Shown here one piece after another: positions 1 through 11,000 of a DNA stretch of 64,000 nucleotides. A program made the translations under genes and the position numbers. Under the pieces are notes generated by a model. It did not search any database. It worked only from the letters and a program-made list of their open reading frames with translations, and had not been told where the DNA came from. Source of the DNA: Bolinopsis microptera (lineage: Eukaryota; Ctenophora; Tentaculata; Lobata; Bolinopsidae); assembly GCF_026151205.1 (NCBI RefSeq), contig NC_087077.1, forward strand, positions 14,670,983 to 14,734,982. The letters run 5' to 3'. Each line of letters opens with the position of its first letter. Position 1 is the first letter of the stretch.

Positions 1-771
1 TTATGTCTTTGGGGAAGAGTGACTTCAGGTGTGTCAACTCATTGAGAAACTCTTTCGAGTCCCCATTGGGTGATCTATAAACCACACCAACATTAACTTT
101 TTCACTCCCTTTATTGACAGTAACAAAGAGTGATTCAAGGTTTTTAGTTGTACTGATAAGCTTGTCGTTTATGGTTGCATTGAAGGAACAGTGGATATAT
201 AAACAGACACCTGTTCCTTTTGTTTTATTTGGAATTTTATCATTATAGAAATGCGAGTAGTTGCTTAATTTGTACAGATCACCTTTGTTTTGATTAACAT
301 TTGTTTCAGCAAGAGCAATAGCTGAGTAGGTAAGTTTTTGCATGCTCATTTCTGCAGAAAAGGAGTCAAAGTTGGATAGATTTCCATCTATATTGTAGAA
401 CATTGTGCTAAAATCAGAGTTATTAGGGACCTTTTCATGGACTGATTTAAGTTTGTAACTCTTACAGTTTTCCAAAATTGTGGATGCTTGGTTAATACAG
501 TCAAAAGACTCCAGGAAGTCTTCTGAGTAGAACTTATCATCAGACTCTTTTTCAAGTCCTATGAGTTCCTTAAAGGGATTGTAGATCATGACACTAATAC
601 TATAGCAGTTGGTACATAAGTGTCCAGAGCCTCCTTGGCTAAATTTTGAATTTTTGAAGCATAATTTGTGTATTATTTTGGGACAATTTTGACATTCCAA
701 GTATCCTTGACCAATATAAGGACGTTTTTGTTGCAGCAGTCGCATATTTCTCGTTTGATTGATGGAGTCAT
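1..771 (-). CDS. LINE ORF2, N-terminal part: PHD finger plus EEP endonuclease (partial, frameshifted)
   Basis: The ATG at 769-771 opens a frame with a Cys-x2-Cys pair (ICDCC). Near base 725 the homologous reading jumps to another frame, which stays open to the window edge and carries the remaining zinc ligands CQNC, HKLC and CTNC. Together these form a C4HC3 PHD-type finger interrupted by a single-base indel. The following sequence has endonuclease/exonuclease/phosphatase features: IALAETN (catalytic Glu block), a GTGVCLYI strand and NVGVVYRSPNGD. The domain would nick target DNA for target-primed reverse transcription. The rest of the endonuclease and the RT lie outside the window. Confidence 0.72.
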
Positions 772-775
772 TTAT

Positions 776-2334
776 CTATACAGGGTTTGGTGGGCCACCT
801 CTGAGTGCGTTAGAATATAACCTACTGCTTGATAATTTAGTTTTACTAGATTTAAATTGAAAGATGCAGCGTTTTAATAGGACAACAAGGATGCTGGTGC
901 CTTTTCTATTGAGATGGAGTTCATCTCCAACATCAGTCTTTGCAAGATCATAATCTAAAAGATTTGTTCGCTTGTCTAGGAACTTGATAAAACCTTCAAC
1001 TAGGATAACTTTAAGGTCACACTGGCATAAATCTTCAGCAATAAATCTATTAAACATAAAAATTCTACGGTTCTTGTCGTGTGATTTTGTGGGAAGTACT
1101 GGACATATGAATATTTTACATTTAGGGTTGTACTTCCTTATCAGACTAAGTTTTGTTTTATATTGCTTATAAAGTTCTTTGACCTTTTGGTCGGTGACTT
1201 TGTTCTTGAGGTCATTAGTGCCCACCATTAGCACAACATTACGGTATGATGTGCATGATAGTGGGTCTATCGAGTCTATTGTAGGAGCCCAAGATCTGAG
1301 GCCAGGGGTCGACTCTCCAAGTTTACCTTTGCCGCTTCCGAATGTTATAGGCCCAAAGTTAGAATCCCCTACGAGAATAGTTGAGTTGAAGTTTGACCAA
1401 TGGATGGCCCTGAATGTAAGGCTGAAGCGAATGCCGTCAGAGACAGAATCATCATCTTCTTCTTTGATGGTGTGTTTGAAGAAGTCTTGACTATGCCTAG
1501 TCATCTGGTACATGCTTCTGCTATTACATTTGACAGTCATTGTTTCGTCAGACTGTAAGTTCCTAAACTGAAGGTGACGTGGGATCCCTAGAGATATGGT
1601 GAAGATAGATGACTTAGGGTCAATGTCCCCCTCATTGTCTGCGTGTTCTGGGAGAGTTGACTCCTTATCATCATACATGTTCACTAGGCAAGAGTTTAGT
1701 CTGTAGTGGTGCCTTTCCTCTTGGTGTGAAGACCCATACTCATTGTTGAGACGCTCCATCAGTTTCTTGATGGGTTCAGGCATCTCCAAAGGGTTTGACT
1801 TTGAACCCATGTACTTGTAGTGCTCTCCATATTGAAGTACATTTCTTTGCCCCTCTATTGAGAAGTCTGCAATTTGATTCTGTAGCATGTTCATGAGGTC
1901 GCTCTCTTCTTTCTCTGTGATGTAGTCTTCTAGCTGGTTTTCTACATGCTTTATATCAGGAACCAAGTTGATTGAACTGACATTTTCTACTTGAATTGGG
2001 GCCCTCCTAGGGGGTTGTGGTGGTTGTGGAGGATTGTAGTCGTTCATTTGAGGAGGAGGAGGACGGTTAGGAGTGTTCTTTAAGGATGCTATGTTTTGGG
2101 ATAGCTCTGTCAGCTGATGTTGTATCGATGAAATGAAGTCAGTCGTGGGTTGGGTAATATGCTTCATTTTCTGCTCTACTATACCCTCCAGGGACTCAAT
2201 TACCTCAGCCGAGATTTGGTTTGCATAGCAAGTTGTTTGCAATGCGTTTGCTAACTTAGCAGACTTATGATTCTTTGGTCTTGGGTATGGGGCAACAAAG
2301 CAACAAAGCACAATTGCTTACACTCTTTCGACAT
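776..2334 (-). CDS. LINE ORF1: coiled-coil, AlkB-like 2OG-Fe(II) dioxygenase and SGNH hydrolase domains
   Basis: About 515 residues. The first third is Gln/Leu-rich, probably coiled coil, with a proline stretch. The middle (about residues 200-310) matches the AlkB family: an EHADNE block supplies the metal-binding H-x-D, then a SLGIPRHLQFR strand, FFKHT supplies the distal His, and RFSLTFR supplies the two 2-oxoglutarate-binding Arg. The C-terminal third is an SGNH hydrolase: VGDSN (nucleophile block), VGTNDL (block III Asn) and DELHLN (Asp-x2-His block V). AlkB enzymes remove N-alkyl lesions from nucleic acids; SGNH domains are esterases known in some LINE ORF1s. The natural ATG at 2332-2334 is out of frame because of a perfect 8-bp tandem duplication (gctttgtt twice, near 2295-2310). 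The role in retrotransposition is inferred. Confidence 0.82.
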
Positions 2335-2689
2335 ACTTCCAGATGTGAGAAACACAGCCAGGGTGAAGGTTGCCTTCTCCACATTCAACACTCTCTCTGC
2401 TCTAGGTACTCATCTTTCTTCTCGTTCTCGTTCATAATTTCGTATATGTCTTGAAGAGTCTTTGTCCTGTTTGATAACCAGTTGGGGTGTGAAACCCTAC
2501 TGTCAAGAAATGTCTTATCATTAATGGACTTCAAACTCCTCTAGCAGATACGTCAAGATCAGAGAATGACTGGTTTTCTCAACTAAGGATCAGAAAGGTC
2601 AAAAAGTCAGAGCCCCCCCCCCCCCTGGCCTTATAAATGTTTGCCCTGAACAATTATTTATATTTATTTAGATGTAACGGGCTGATGAA
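2335..2689. other. LINE / ADAR divergent intergenic region
   Basis: No gene is visible. It lies between the minus-strand LINE ORF1 and the plus-strand ADAR start, and probably includes the LINE 5' leader. A poly-C run sits around 2612-2625. Confidence 0.5.
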
Positions 2690-5600
2690 ATGGCAATAGT
2701 TCCATGCTTGCAAAAGAATCCCATATCAAAACTCCAGGTTAGCATCTAAAAATGAATCATCTTTTCTTAGTCAATTTTTTGTTAATTGCTTTCAAACTTT
2801 CATGTTAAATAAAGTATAAGAAACTGAGTAACAGTTAATATTTTATAGGAGTTTGCCCAGCAGGGGCGAATTTTTTCCCCTAAATACGAAGATTTGTCCA
2901 GTACAGAAGGGAAACCAGGATGGAAGTTCGTTTATCAAGTCTACACTCGTTCAAAAGTACCTGCAAACAATGCAAATTGTCTTTACTCTCAGCTGGGGTA
3001 TGATCAATTCTATGGTTATGGAAACTACAACTATAGAGACTATTCTTGCAAAGGTCAGTCTTGTGTGAATGAATTAGCTTGCACCTATAAGGAATCAGGT
3101 ACCAGGTATGTTCAATATAGATGTATAACGAAACGTTAGTATTCAGTAATTACTACAGGAAACATAGAAAATGAAAACTCTTCAATGAGGATTGGCATCC
3201 GTCAACATTAGTATCTAAAGGTTACTTTACTGTTTATGAGTTCTAATTAAGCACATCTGCAGGATATGGTTCATCAAAACGAGAGGCTAAAACCAATGCA
3301 GCTGCTAAGCTTTTCAGTGAGTTGTGTGGGGTGAAAAAGCCTCTTTCATCTAGTTACACACTACATGAAACTGGTGGTCAAGATGTAGCAGAGTGTAAGA
3401 AAAACCCAATCAGTATCATACACGAGTACACTCAGAGGAATTCTTTGGAGCTCACATTTTCAGATGGAATTGAGCAAGGCATGTTTAGTTGTAAAGTTAA
3501 AGTTGGTGCTATGGAAATGACTGGACTAGGTGGGCTTATATTTGTTAATATATCAGTTATAAGTTGCTCTGCTAATTCAATTATTATATATGAATCAAAG
3601 GTAACTGTTAAAAAACAGGTCATTAGGTATTTGGAATTATGATATTGATATTTGGTCAAACAGCTGTATCTTTACAGGGATGAACAAGCGTGCTGCAAAG
3701 AGTTCTGCTGCAGTCAAAATGATGGAAGTTTTACAAAAATTGAAGGAAGGAGAACAGGGGACCATGGTATACATTTCTGATGCAAAAACATCAAATCTAT
3801 GAAATGAAATTACTACACTATTATATCGAAATTAAGATACAATGAATATACTCCAAAAGAATGGGTCTTTGTCAACATACTGACTGTTGACTAATGACTA
3901 CCTACTCGATTTTCTTGTTTTTTATTAGTTATCACTTATCATGATAATGATCAATGATTCTATTTCTTGACCGATTATTATACTTTTCAGAAACCATTAA
4001 ATATCAATGAGCCACCATCAACCAAGACCAGAAACAACCGAAAGAAGAAAAGTGGCCCTAAGACAACTAAAGATAACCAAACTACAAATGAAAACGAGGA
4101 GGAGAAAGAAAAGTTTGTTCTTCCTACAATTGAGGTGTCTTCAGGGAAACACCCCATATCCTTGCTTCAGGTACTTGTGTGCTTCTTAAGGGGGCATACA
4201 CCAAAACAGTGGTTAGTGCCGTCCAACCCAAATGACCTCACAGGCAGTTCAGTGACCATCTAGCGCACCGTTTCTACATTTAAAAAAATTATTTTGAGAA
4301 TACCTATTTTTGTAATCGAGCATTTCCTGGTTAGAGTGGAATTTTCGGGAAAACACAATTTGTTTCATGGAGAGGCTATAAGTTAATCATTTCTTGCGGT
4401 ATCGGGTTGAAATTTTGCTCGCCGTTTATTCACATATATTTCAAGGTGTGTGTAAATTCTTGATATCGTATCTAAAAAGGCTGTTTTTAAATGTAGAAAC
4501 GGTGCGCTAGATGGTCACTGAACTGCCTATGAGGTCATGTATTGGGTTGGACAGGTTTGGTGTATGCCCCCTTAAGGCCATACCCGGCTATTAAATCGCT
4601 GAATCGAGAACTTAATTTTGGTGTTTTGTACGAATTGATGTCAGTTGAAACTTATCAATGTATTATGCTAGGAGTTTTGTCAGAAGGTTGGCCTCGAAGT
4701 ACCAGTCTATGCGAGAAAGGGGATATTCCACACTAAGTTATCACGAAATAGGATCCAGAATTTTGACATGTTTGTGACAATAAAAGTTGGAGGAAAAGAA
4801 CACTTTGCCTCAGGTCGGTTGACAACATTTTTGCCCCACGATGTTATTATATTATACTATTGTAACCTGGCCTCCGGCCGGGATTTCACTGCCGCAGTTA
4901 AAAAGGGTAGGAGTAATTACCCGCTGAGTCAAAACCCGCATTAGGTGAGCAATTCTATTCAGAGTTCCCTCACGTATCCAATAGTATCTGTACCACGACT
5001 ATTACACCTCATCACTCCCGTCTTAAACCGCTTTAAATCGTTTTAGAAATTAACCCTTATTAACTCCACACCCGCCTTATATTTGAAAACATGCATTACA
5101 TTGTCGTATGAAATTAAACAAACAGACCGCAATGAATTTGTTATAACTATTGACGGTGGCTTGTGTAAGATGTGTAATGTGATACGTGCGCATGATACAA
5201 TATAGTGTGTTATATATATTGTATAGTGCTGTATTCTGTGTAAAATTATCTTTATCCCGGTTACTGCGACAAGTAAAAATGCTCTTATTAGGGAAAGGAG
5301 TTTACTCGACGTTTCAATGTAACTACATCGTATTCATGATCTCAAATTATTTGTTATATTATACTATTATAGTATAGTAGTGTTGATAGTAGTGTTGAAA
5401 GTATTAAAAAAATTTTTTAGTACTTTCAACACTACTATAAAACAAATAATTTGAGATCATGAATACGATGTGACTCATAAACAATACTCCAATCCGGATT
5501 TTACATATATATAGTGCGCCACTGTTATTTGTTTTGAAACTTCCCGCCAGCCAGTCTGAGGTGACTTGCAATCTGTGCTCATAATACCTTCGGTTCCTTG

Positions 5601-7973
5601 CGGGAAAAATCTGCAAATTATCAGCTCTCAGTGTCGACGAGTTTTAATGCATATAATTCCTGGAAATAGTTATAATATGTAAAATTGTTATCGTTTTCCG
5701 TTAACAGTAAATTGAATTAATAGATTTGTTTATTTACATGCGAAGTCAGAGATGATCTGGGAACGTTCAGCTAGATGATGCAACTCATTTTTATGATCGT
5801 TGAACAGTGGTATAATATTAAGTCATAAATTAACTTCGTTGAAACATTTAATAAAACTTGTGAGAAATGGATATATTATATTATTTCTGGATCGATTTAA
5901 TAACATGAGTTATGTTGCAGATAAAATTAGACAATTCCGAATAGGCATTAAATTCCATATTTTGTCCTCACTGTTGTTCCCGGTCTGATTTACCTATACT
6001 TCCTTCGACCAGATTTCAGCGCTATTTATCTGGGTCGAATCCGGTCATGTATGCAACAACTTGTTACTTTACATTTTCGCAGTATGTTGGGTTTTACCGT
6101 TCTGTTCATTTTGTTGTCCCTAGTAAATTCTTGTCAGGAGATCAATGTAAAAGCTAAAGACGGAGGAGTGATTGTGGGACGTAGTTTCGAATTTCATGTT
6201 CCTCTGAATTCCTTCTTGATAACCGAGCCTGCTGGTACTAAACATGTAGCCCCCGCCCTGGCCAACTGTCCTGGAGACCCCTTCACTTTCAGCAATCGTT
6301 ACAAACAGATCACGTTTACAGGAATCTTCCGTGGTAAATGGATTAACACAGCTGATGGTATTAATGCAGCAGGGTTGTCTGCAAGTGTTCTCTACTTCAA
6401 AGACAATGCCGAGTATATCGACCCTGCAGAGATCACAGGTGTGGCATGTAATAACGCTATTCCACAGACCATGGTTGCTGCTTACATCCTGGCTATGTAC
6501 GAAGCAGTTGAACAAGTTAAGAATGACTTGGAGAGTGGCAAATTTCCAGCTGTTTGGGCGGGAAATGACCTGGGGATCGTGCTGCCAATCCACTACAACG
6601 TCATCGACAAGACCGGGGCAGGATTAGTACTAGAGTATGTTAAAGGGGAGGGAGTGAAGTGGTATGACAATACAGTCGGGGTACTGACAAACTCTCCACC
6701 TTACTCCTGGCACATGACCAATCTCAGGAACCATCCCCACTTTCAGAGGAATGACAGAGGAAGAGAAGGGTTCAAATACTCTTCCCAGGGAGAGGACTAC
6801 TCGTATGGCCCACAATGGACCGGATCTGGGATGTTGGGATTACCTGGGGATTACACGTCACCTTCCCGCTTTGTTAAGGCTGCTACTCTTCTCGCCCTAG
6901 CTCCAAAACCTGCCACTACTAACGAGGCTATAGTCCAGATTTTCCACCACATGAGTGCAGCTGATATCCCCTACGGAGTAATGATGACAGCACCACTGGA
7001 CCTGATTGCATTTAACTGGTGGACCTTGGTCAAGAATCTGGGTAGAGGGTGTGTGTACTACAGGGCTTACACTGACTTGTCAGTGAAGAAACTGTGTCTA
7101 CTTGACATTCCTGATGTGAAGTCTGCTATGAGGATGGAAGGGAGGTTTGAAGATGGGTTCAGGAATATTGCAGGAGAGTTGAAAGATTTTAACAGTATTG
7201 TACCTGATACACAAAATGAACTATTATAGACAATCGTTGAAAATTTTCAGGACAGTTAGGAGTTACTCCTTGTTAAAAGAGGTTGATTATTATCTTTAAA
7301 ATACTTTTTTATATTGTAAACAGTCGAATAAATTGAATTTCATTATGATTGGTTGTATGCTTTTACTATTGATACTAAAAATGTCTTTTATCTTTATCCT
7401 TGATAGAACTTTTCTATATTCTCATTGTTGATCGAAAATAACGAGGTCTGATCGTCATCATCTTACAGCGTTCGATGTCTGTGAAGGTAAAATGGTGACA
7501 TCCTCTGGATCAGGCAGAAGTCGAGTGTTATCGGGATTGCTTCTGTAGTAGTTGTACAGCAATACTTAGGCAATGGGAGTACTGCGGACCCTCTACCGGC
7601 CAAACCTTGTTAAAAAAGCCGCAGTCAAGGTTCGGTGAACGGTAGTTAAAAGCGCTTAAGCATAAGGGACATAAGTCAAAGTGGTAGAGCAACATCATGT
7701 AATGGACATCTTGAGAAATGAGTAGTAGGTAGAATGAAGGTTGCTCCTGCATAAATCGTCTTTTTCTCCGATAATAAATAGACATCAAGTCTTGAAAATT
7801 ATTCGAGAAGAATCTCGAATAATTTAGTTGCAGCGTGCCACATGGCTATCTAAACTGCAAACCCTACCCATTACGGCATTGCTGAGCAAGGCCTGATCGA
7901 AAATATCTAAAATCATAAAGATAGAAATGGATATCAACTTAATAACACCAGAATGTGTGTGTGTGTGTGTGTG

Positions 7974-8004
<31 letters not shown>

Positions 8005-11000
8005 GTGTAATTTCCGAACAGTTATACAAAAAAAAACGGTAAGAGTTACGGGACTGGTTTTTTCGGTAAAGTGCCGACAAAACTCTGATGAAGCCCATAG
8101 GAAATTTGTTTTTAAATCGGCCGGTGGTAAGTGGTTTTATTGATGATTTTGTACCAGAAATGTTACATAATTAAGTTGCTTGAGCAGAACGGCAAGAGTT
8201 ACGGGGCCTGCTCTCTCTCTCACTCTCGCTCTCTCTCATTACTGTGTAATATGTTATCTGCTGCATTTAAGTAGCGTCATAATTGGATTAGCCCGGAAGA
8301 TTTGCTGTAATGTTATACCTTAAACTTATTAGGGGAGGGAGGACTGTTAGTGTTTGGGGTCTGTTTGGACTGCAGAGAGAGAGAGAGAGAGAGAGTTCAT
8401 ACGACAATGTTATGCGTGTTTTCAAATATAATATGCGGGTGTGGTGCGGAGTTAACAAGGGTTAATTTCTATAACGATTTAAATAAAAATAGAAAGCGGT
8501 TCAGGACGGGAGTGATGAGGTGTAATACTCGGTGTTCAGACCTTATGATCATGGAATGTGGTGCCTCATTGCTAATAATGATTTAATTATCCACAAGAAA
8601 TAACTGATTATGAGATTATTGTTTAAGAAACTATTGGGTCACCTAATGCGGGTTTTGACTCAGCGGGTAATTACTCCTACCCTTTTTAACTGCGGCAGTG
8701 AAATCCCGGCCGTAGGCCGGGTTACACTAGTTATTATATAATATTATTTAATTTAATAACATAAGTTATGTTGCAGATAAAATTAGACAATTCCGAATAG
8801 GCATCAAATTTCATATTTTGTCCTCACTGTTGGTTCAGAGCCGATGAACCTACTTCCTTCGACCAGATTTCATTACTATTTATGTGGGTAGAATCCGGTT
8901 ATGTATGCTGCAACTTGTCACTTAGCATTTTCGCAGTATGTTGGGTTTTACTGTTCTGTTCACTTTGTTGACCCTGGTAAAGTCTTGTCAGGAGATCAAT
9001 GTAAAAGCTAAAGACGGAGGAGTGATTGTGGGGCGTAGTTTAGAATTTGGTATTCCTCTGGATTTCTTCTTGATAACCGAGCCTGCTGACACTAAACATG
9101 TGGCCCCCGCCCTACCCAACTGTCCTGGAGACCCTTTCACTTTCAGCAACCGTTACAAACAGATCACGTTTAAAGGAATCTTTCGTGGTGAATGGATTAA
9201 CACAGCTGATGGTATTAATGCAGCAGGGTTGTCTGCAAGTGTTCTCTACTTCAAAGACAATGCCGAGTACATCGACCCTGCAGAGATCACAGGTGTGGCA
9301 TGTGATAACGCTATTCCACAGACCATGGTTGCTGCTTACATCCTGGCTATGTACGAAACAGTTGAACAAGTTAAGAATGACTTGGAGAGTGGCAAATTTC
9401 CAGCTGTTTGGGCGGGATATGACCTGGGGATCATGGTGCCAGTCCACTACAACGTCATCGATAAGACCGGGGCAGGATTAGTGCTGGAACATGTTAAAGA
9501 AGAGGGAGTGAAGTGGTATGACAATACAGTTGGGGTACTGACAAACTCTCCACCTTACTCCTGGCACATGACCAATCTCAGGAACCATCCCCACTTTCAG
9601 AGGAATGACAAAGGAAGAGAAGGGTTCAAATACTCTTCCCAGGGAGAGGACTACTCGTATGGCCCACAATGGACCGGATCTGGGATGTTGGGACTACCTG
9701 GGGATTACACTTCACCTTCCCGCTTTGTTAAGGCTGCTACTCTTCTCGCCCTGGCTCCAAAACCTGCCACTACTAACGAGGCTATAGTCCAGATTTTCCA
9801 CCACATGAGTGCAGCTGATATCCCCTACGGAGTAATGATGACAGCACCACTGGACCTGATTGCATTTAACTGGTGGACCTTGGTCAAGGATCTGGGTAGA
9901 GGGTGTGTGTACTACAGGGCTTACACTGACTTGTCAGTGAAGAAACTGTGTCTACTTGACATTCCTGATGTTCAGTCTGCTGTGAGGATGGAAGGGAGGT
10001 TTGAAGATGGGTTTAGGAATGTTGCAGGAGAGTTGAAGGATTTCAACAGTATTGTACCTGATACAAAAACTGAACTATAGACAATAGTTGAACATTTTCA
10101 GGACAGTTAGGAGGACAGTTATTGATTGACAGTTATTGATTGAAGAGGTTGATTATTATTATATCTTTAAAATATTATATCTTTAAAATACTTTTTATAA
10201 TATTGTTAACAGTCGAATGAATTAAATTTGATTATGATTAGATGATTGCTTTTACTATTGATATTCAAAATGTCTTTTAAAATCTTTATCCTTGATAGAA
10301 ATTTTCAATATTCTCATTGTTGATCGAAAATAACGAGGTCTGATCGTCATCTTCTTACAGCGTTCGATGTCTGTGAAGGTAAAATGGTGACATCCTCTTG
10401 ATCAGGCAGAGGTCGAGTGTTATCGGGATTACTTCTGTAGTAGTTGTACAGCAATACTAAAGTAATGGGACTACAGCGGACCTTCTACCGGCCAAACCTT
10501 GTTAACAAAGCTGCAGTCAAGGTTCGGTGAACGGTAGTTAAAAGCGGACATAAGTCAAAGTGGTAGAGCAACATCATGTAGTGGACATCTTGAGAAATGA
10601 GTAGTAGGTAGAATGAAGGTTGCTCCTGCATAAATCGTCTTTTTCTCCGATAATAAAATGACATCAAGTCTTGAAATTATTCGAGAAGAATTTCAAATAA
10701 TTTAGTTGCAGCGTGCCACATGGTTATCTAAACTGCAAACCCTACCCATTGCTGAGCAAGGCCTGATCGAAAATATCTAAAATCATAAAGATAGAAATTG
10801 ATGTATATTATTTAATTTAATAATATAAGTTATGTTGCAGATAAAATTAGACAATTCCGAATAGGCATAAAATTTCATATTTTGTTCTCACTGTTGGTTC
10901 CGAGCCGATGAACCTACTTCCTTCGACCAGATTTCATTACTATTTATCCGGGTCGAATCCGGTCAGGTATATGGTACAACTTATTACTTTGCATTTTCGC

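Larger units (their letters stand above)
1..2334 (-). mobile_element. Non-LTR retrotransposon (LINE), 5' part, running off the left edge
   Basis: Two consecutive minus-strand reading frames have LINE architecture: an upstream ORF1 (776-2334) and, five bases after its stop, an ATG at 769-771 opening ORF2 (PHD finger then endonuclease). The reverse transcriptase would lie left of base 1. Each ORF carries one small indel, so this copy looks recently dead. The 5' boundary is not defined; 2335-2640 may be its untranslated leader. An SGNH esterase domain in ORF1 is known from CR1-type LINEs, so a CR1-like clade is the best guess. Confidence 0.8.

Noticed and set aside
3967-4263. 98-codon frame running through the ADAR exon into the MITE
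   Set aside because: Only 3991-4170 is coding; the rest is intron and transposon.
6120-6593. Minus-strand open frames inside the hydrolase genes (also 9112-9447 and 10940-11488)
   Set aside because: They are antisense shadows that recur because the gene is triplicated; no independent features.
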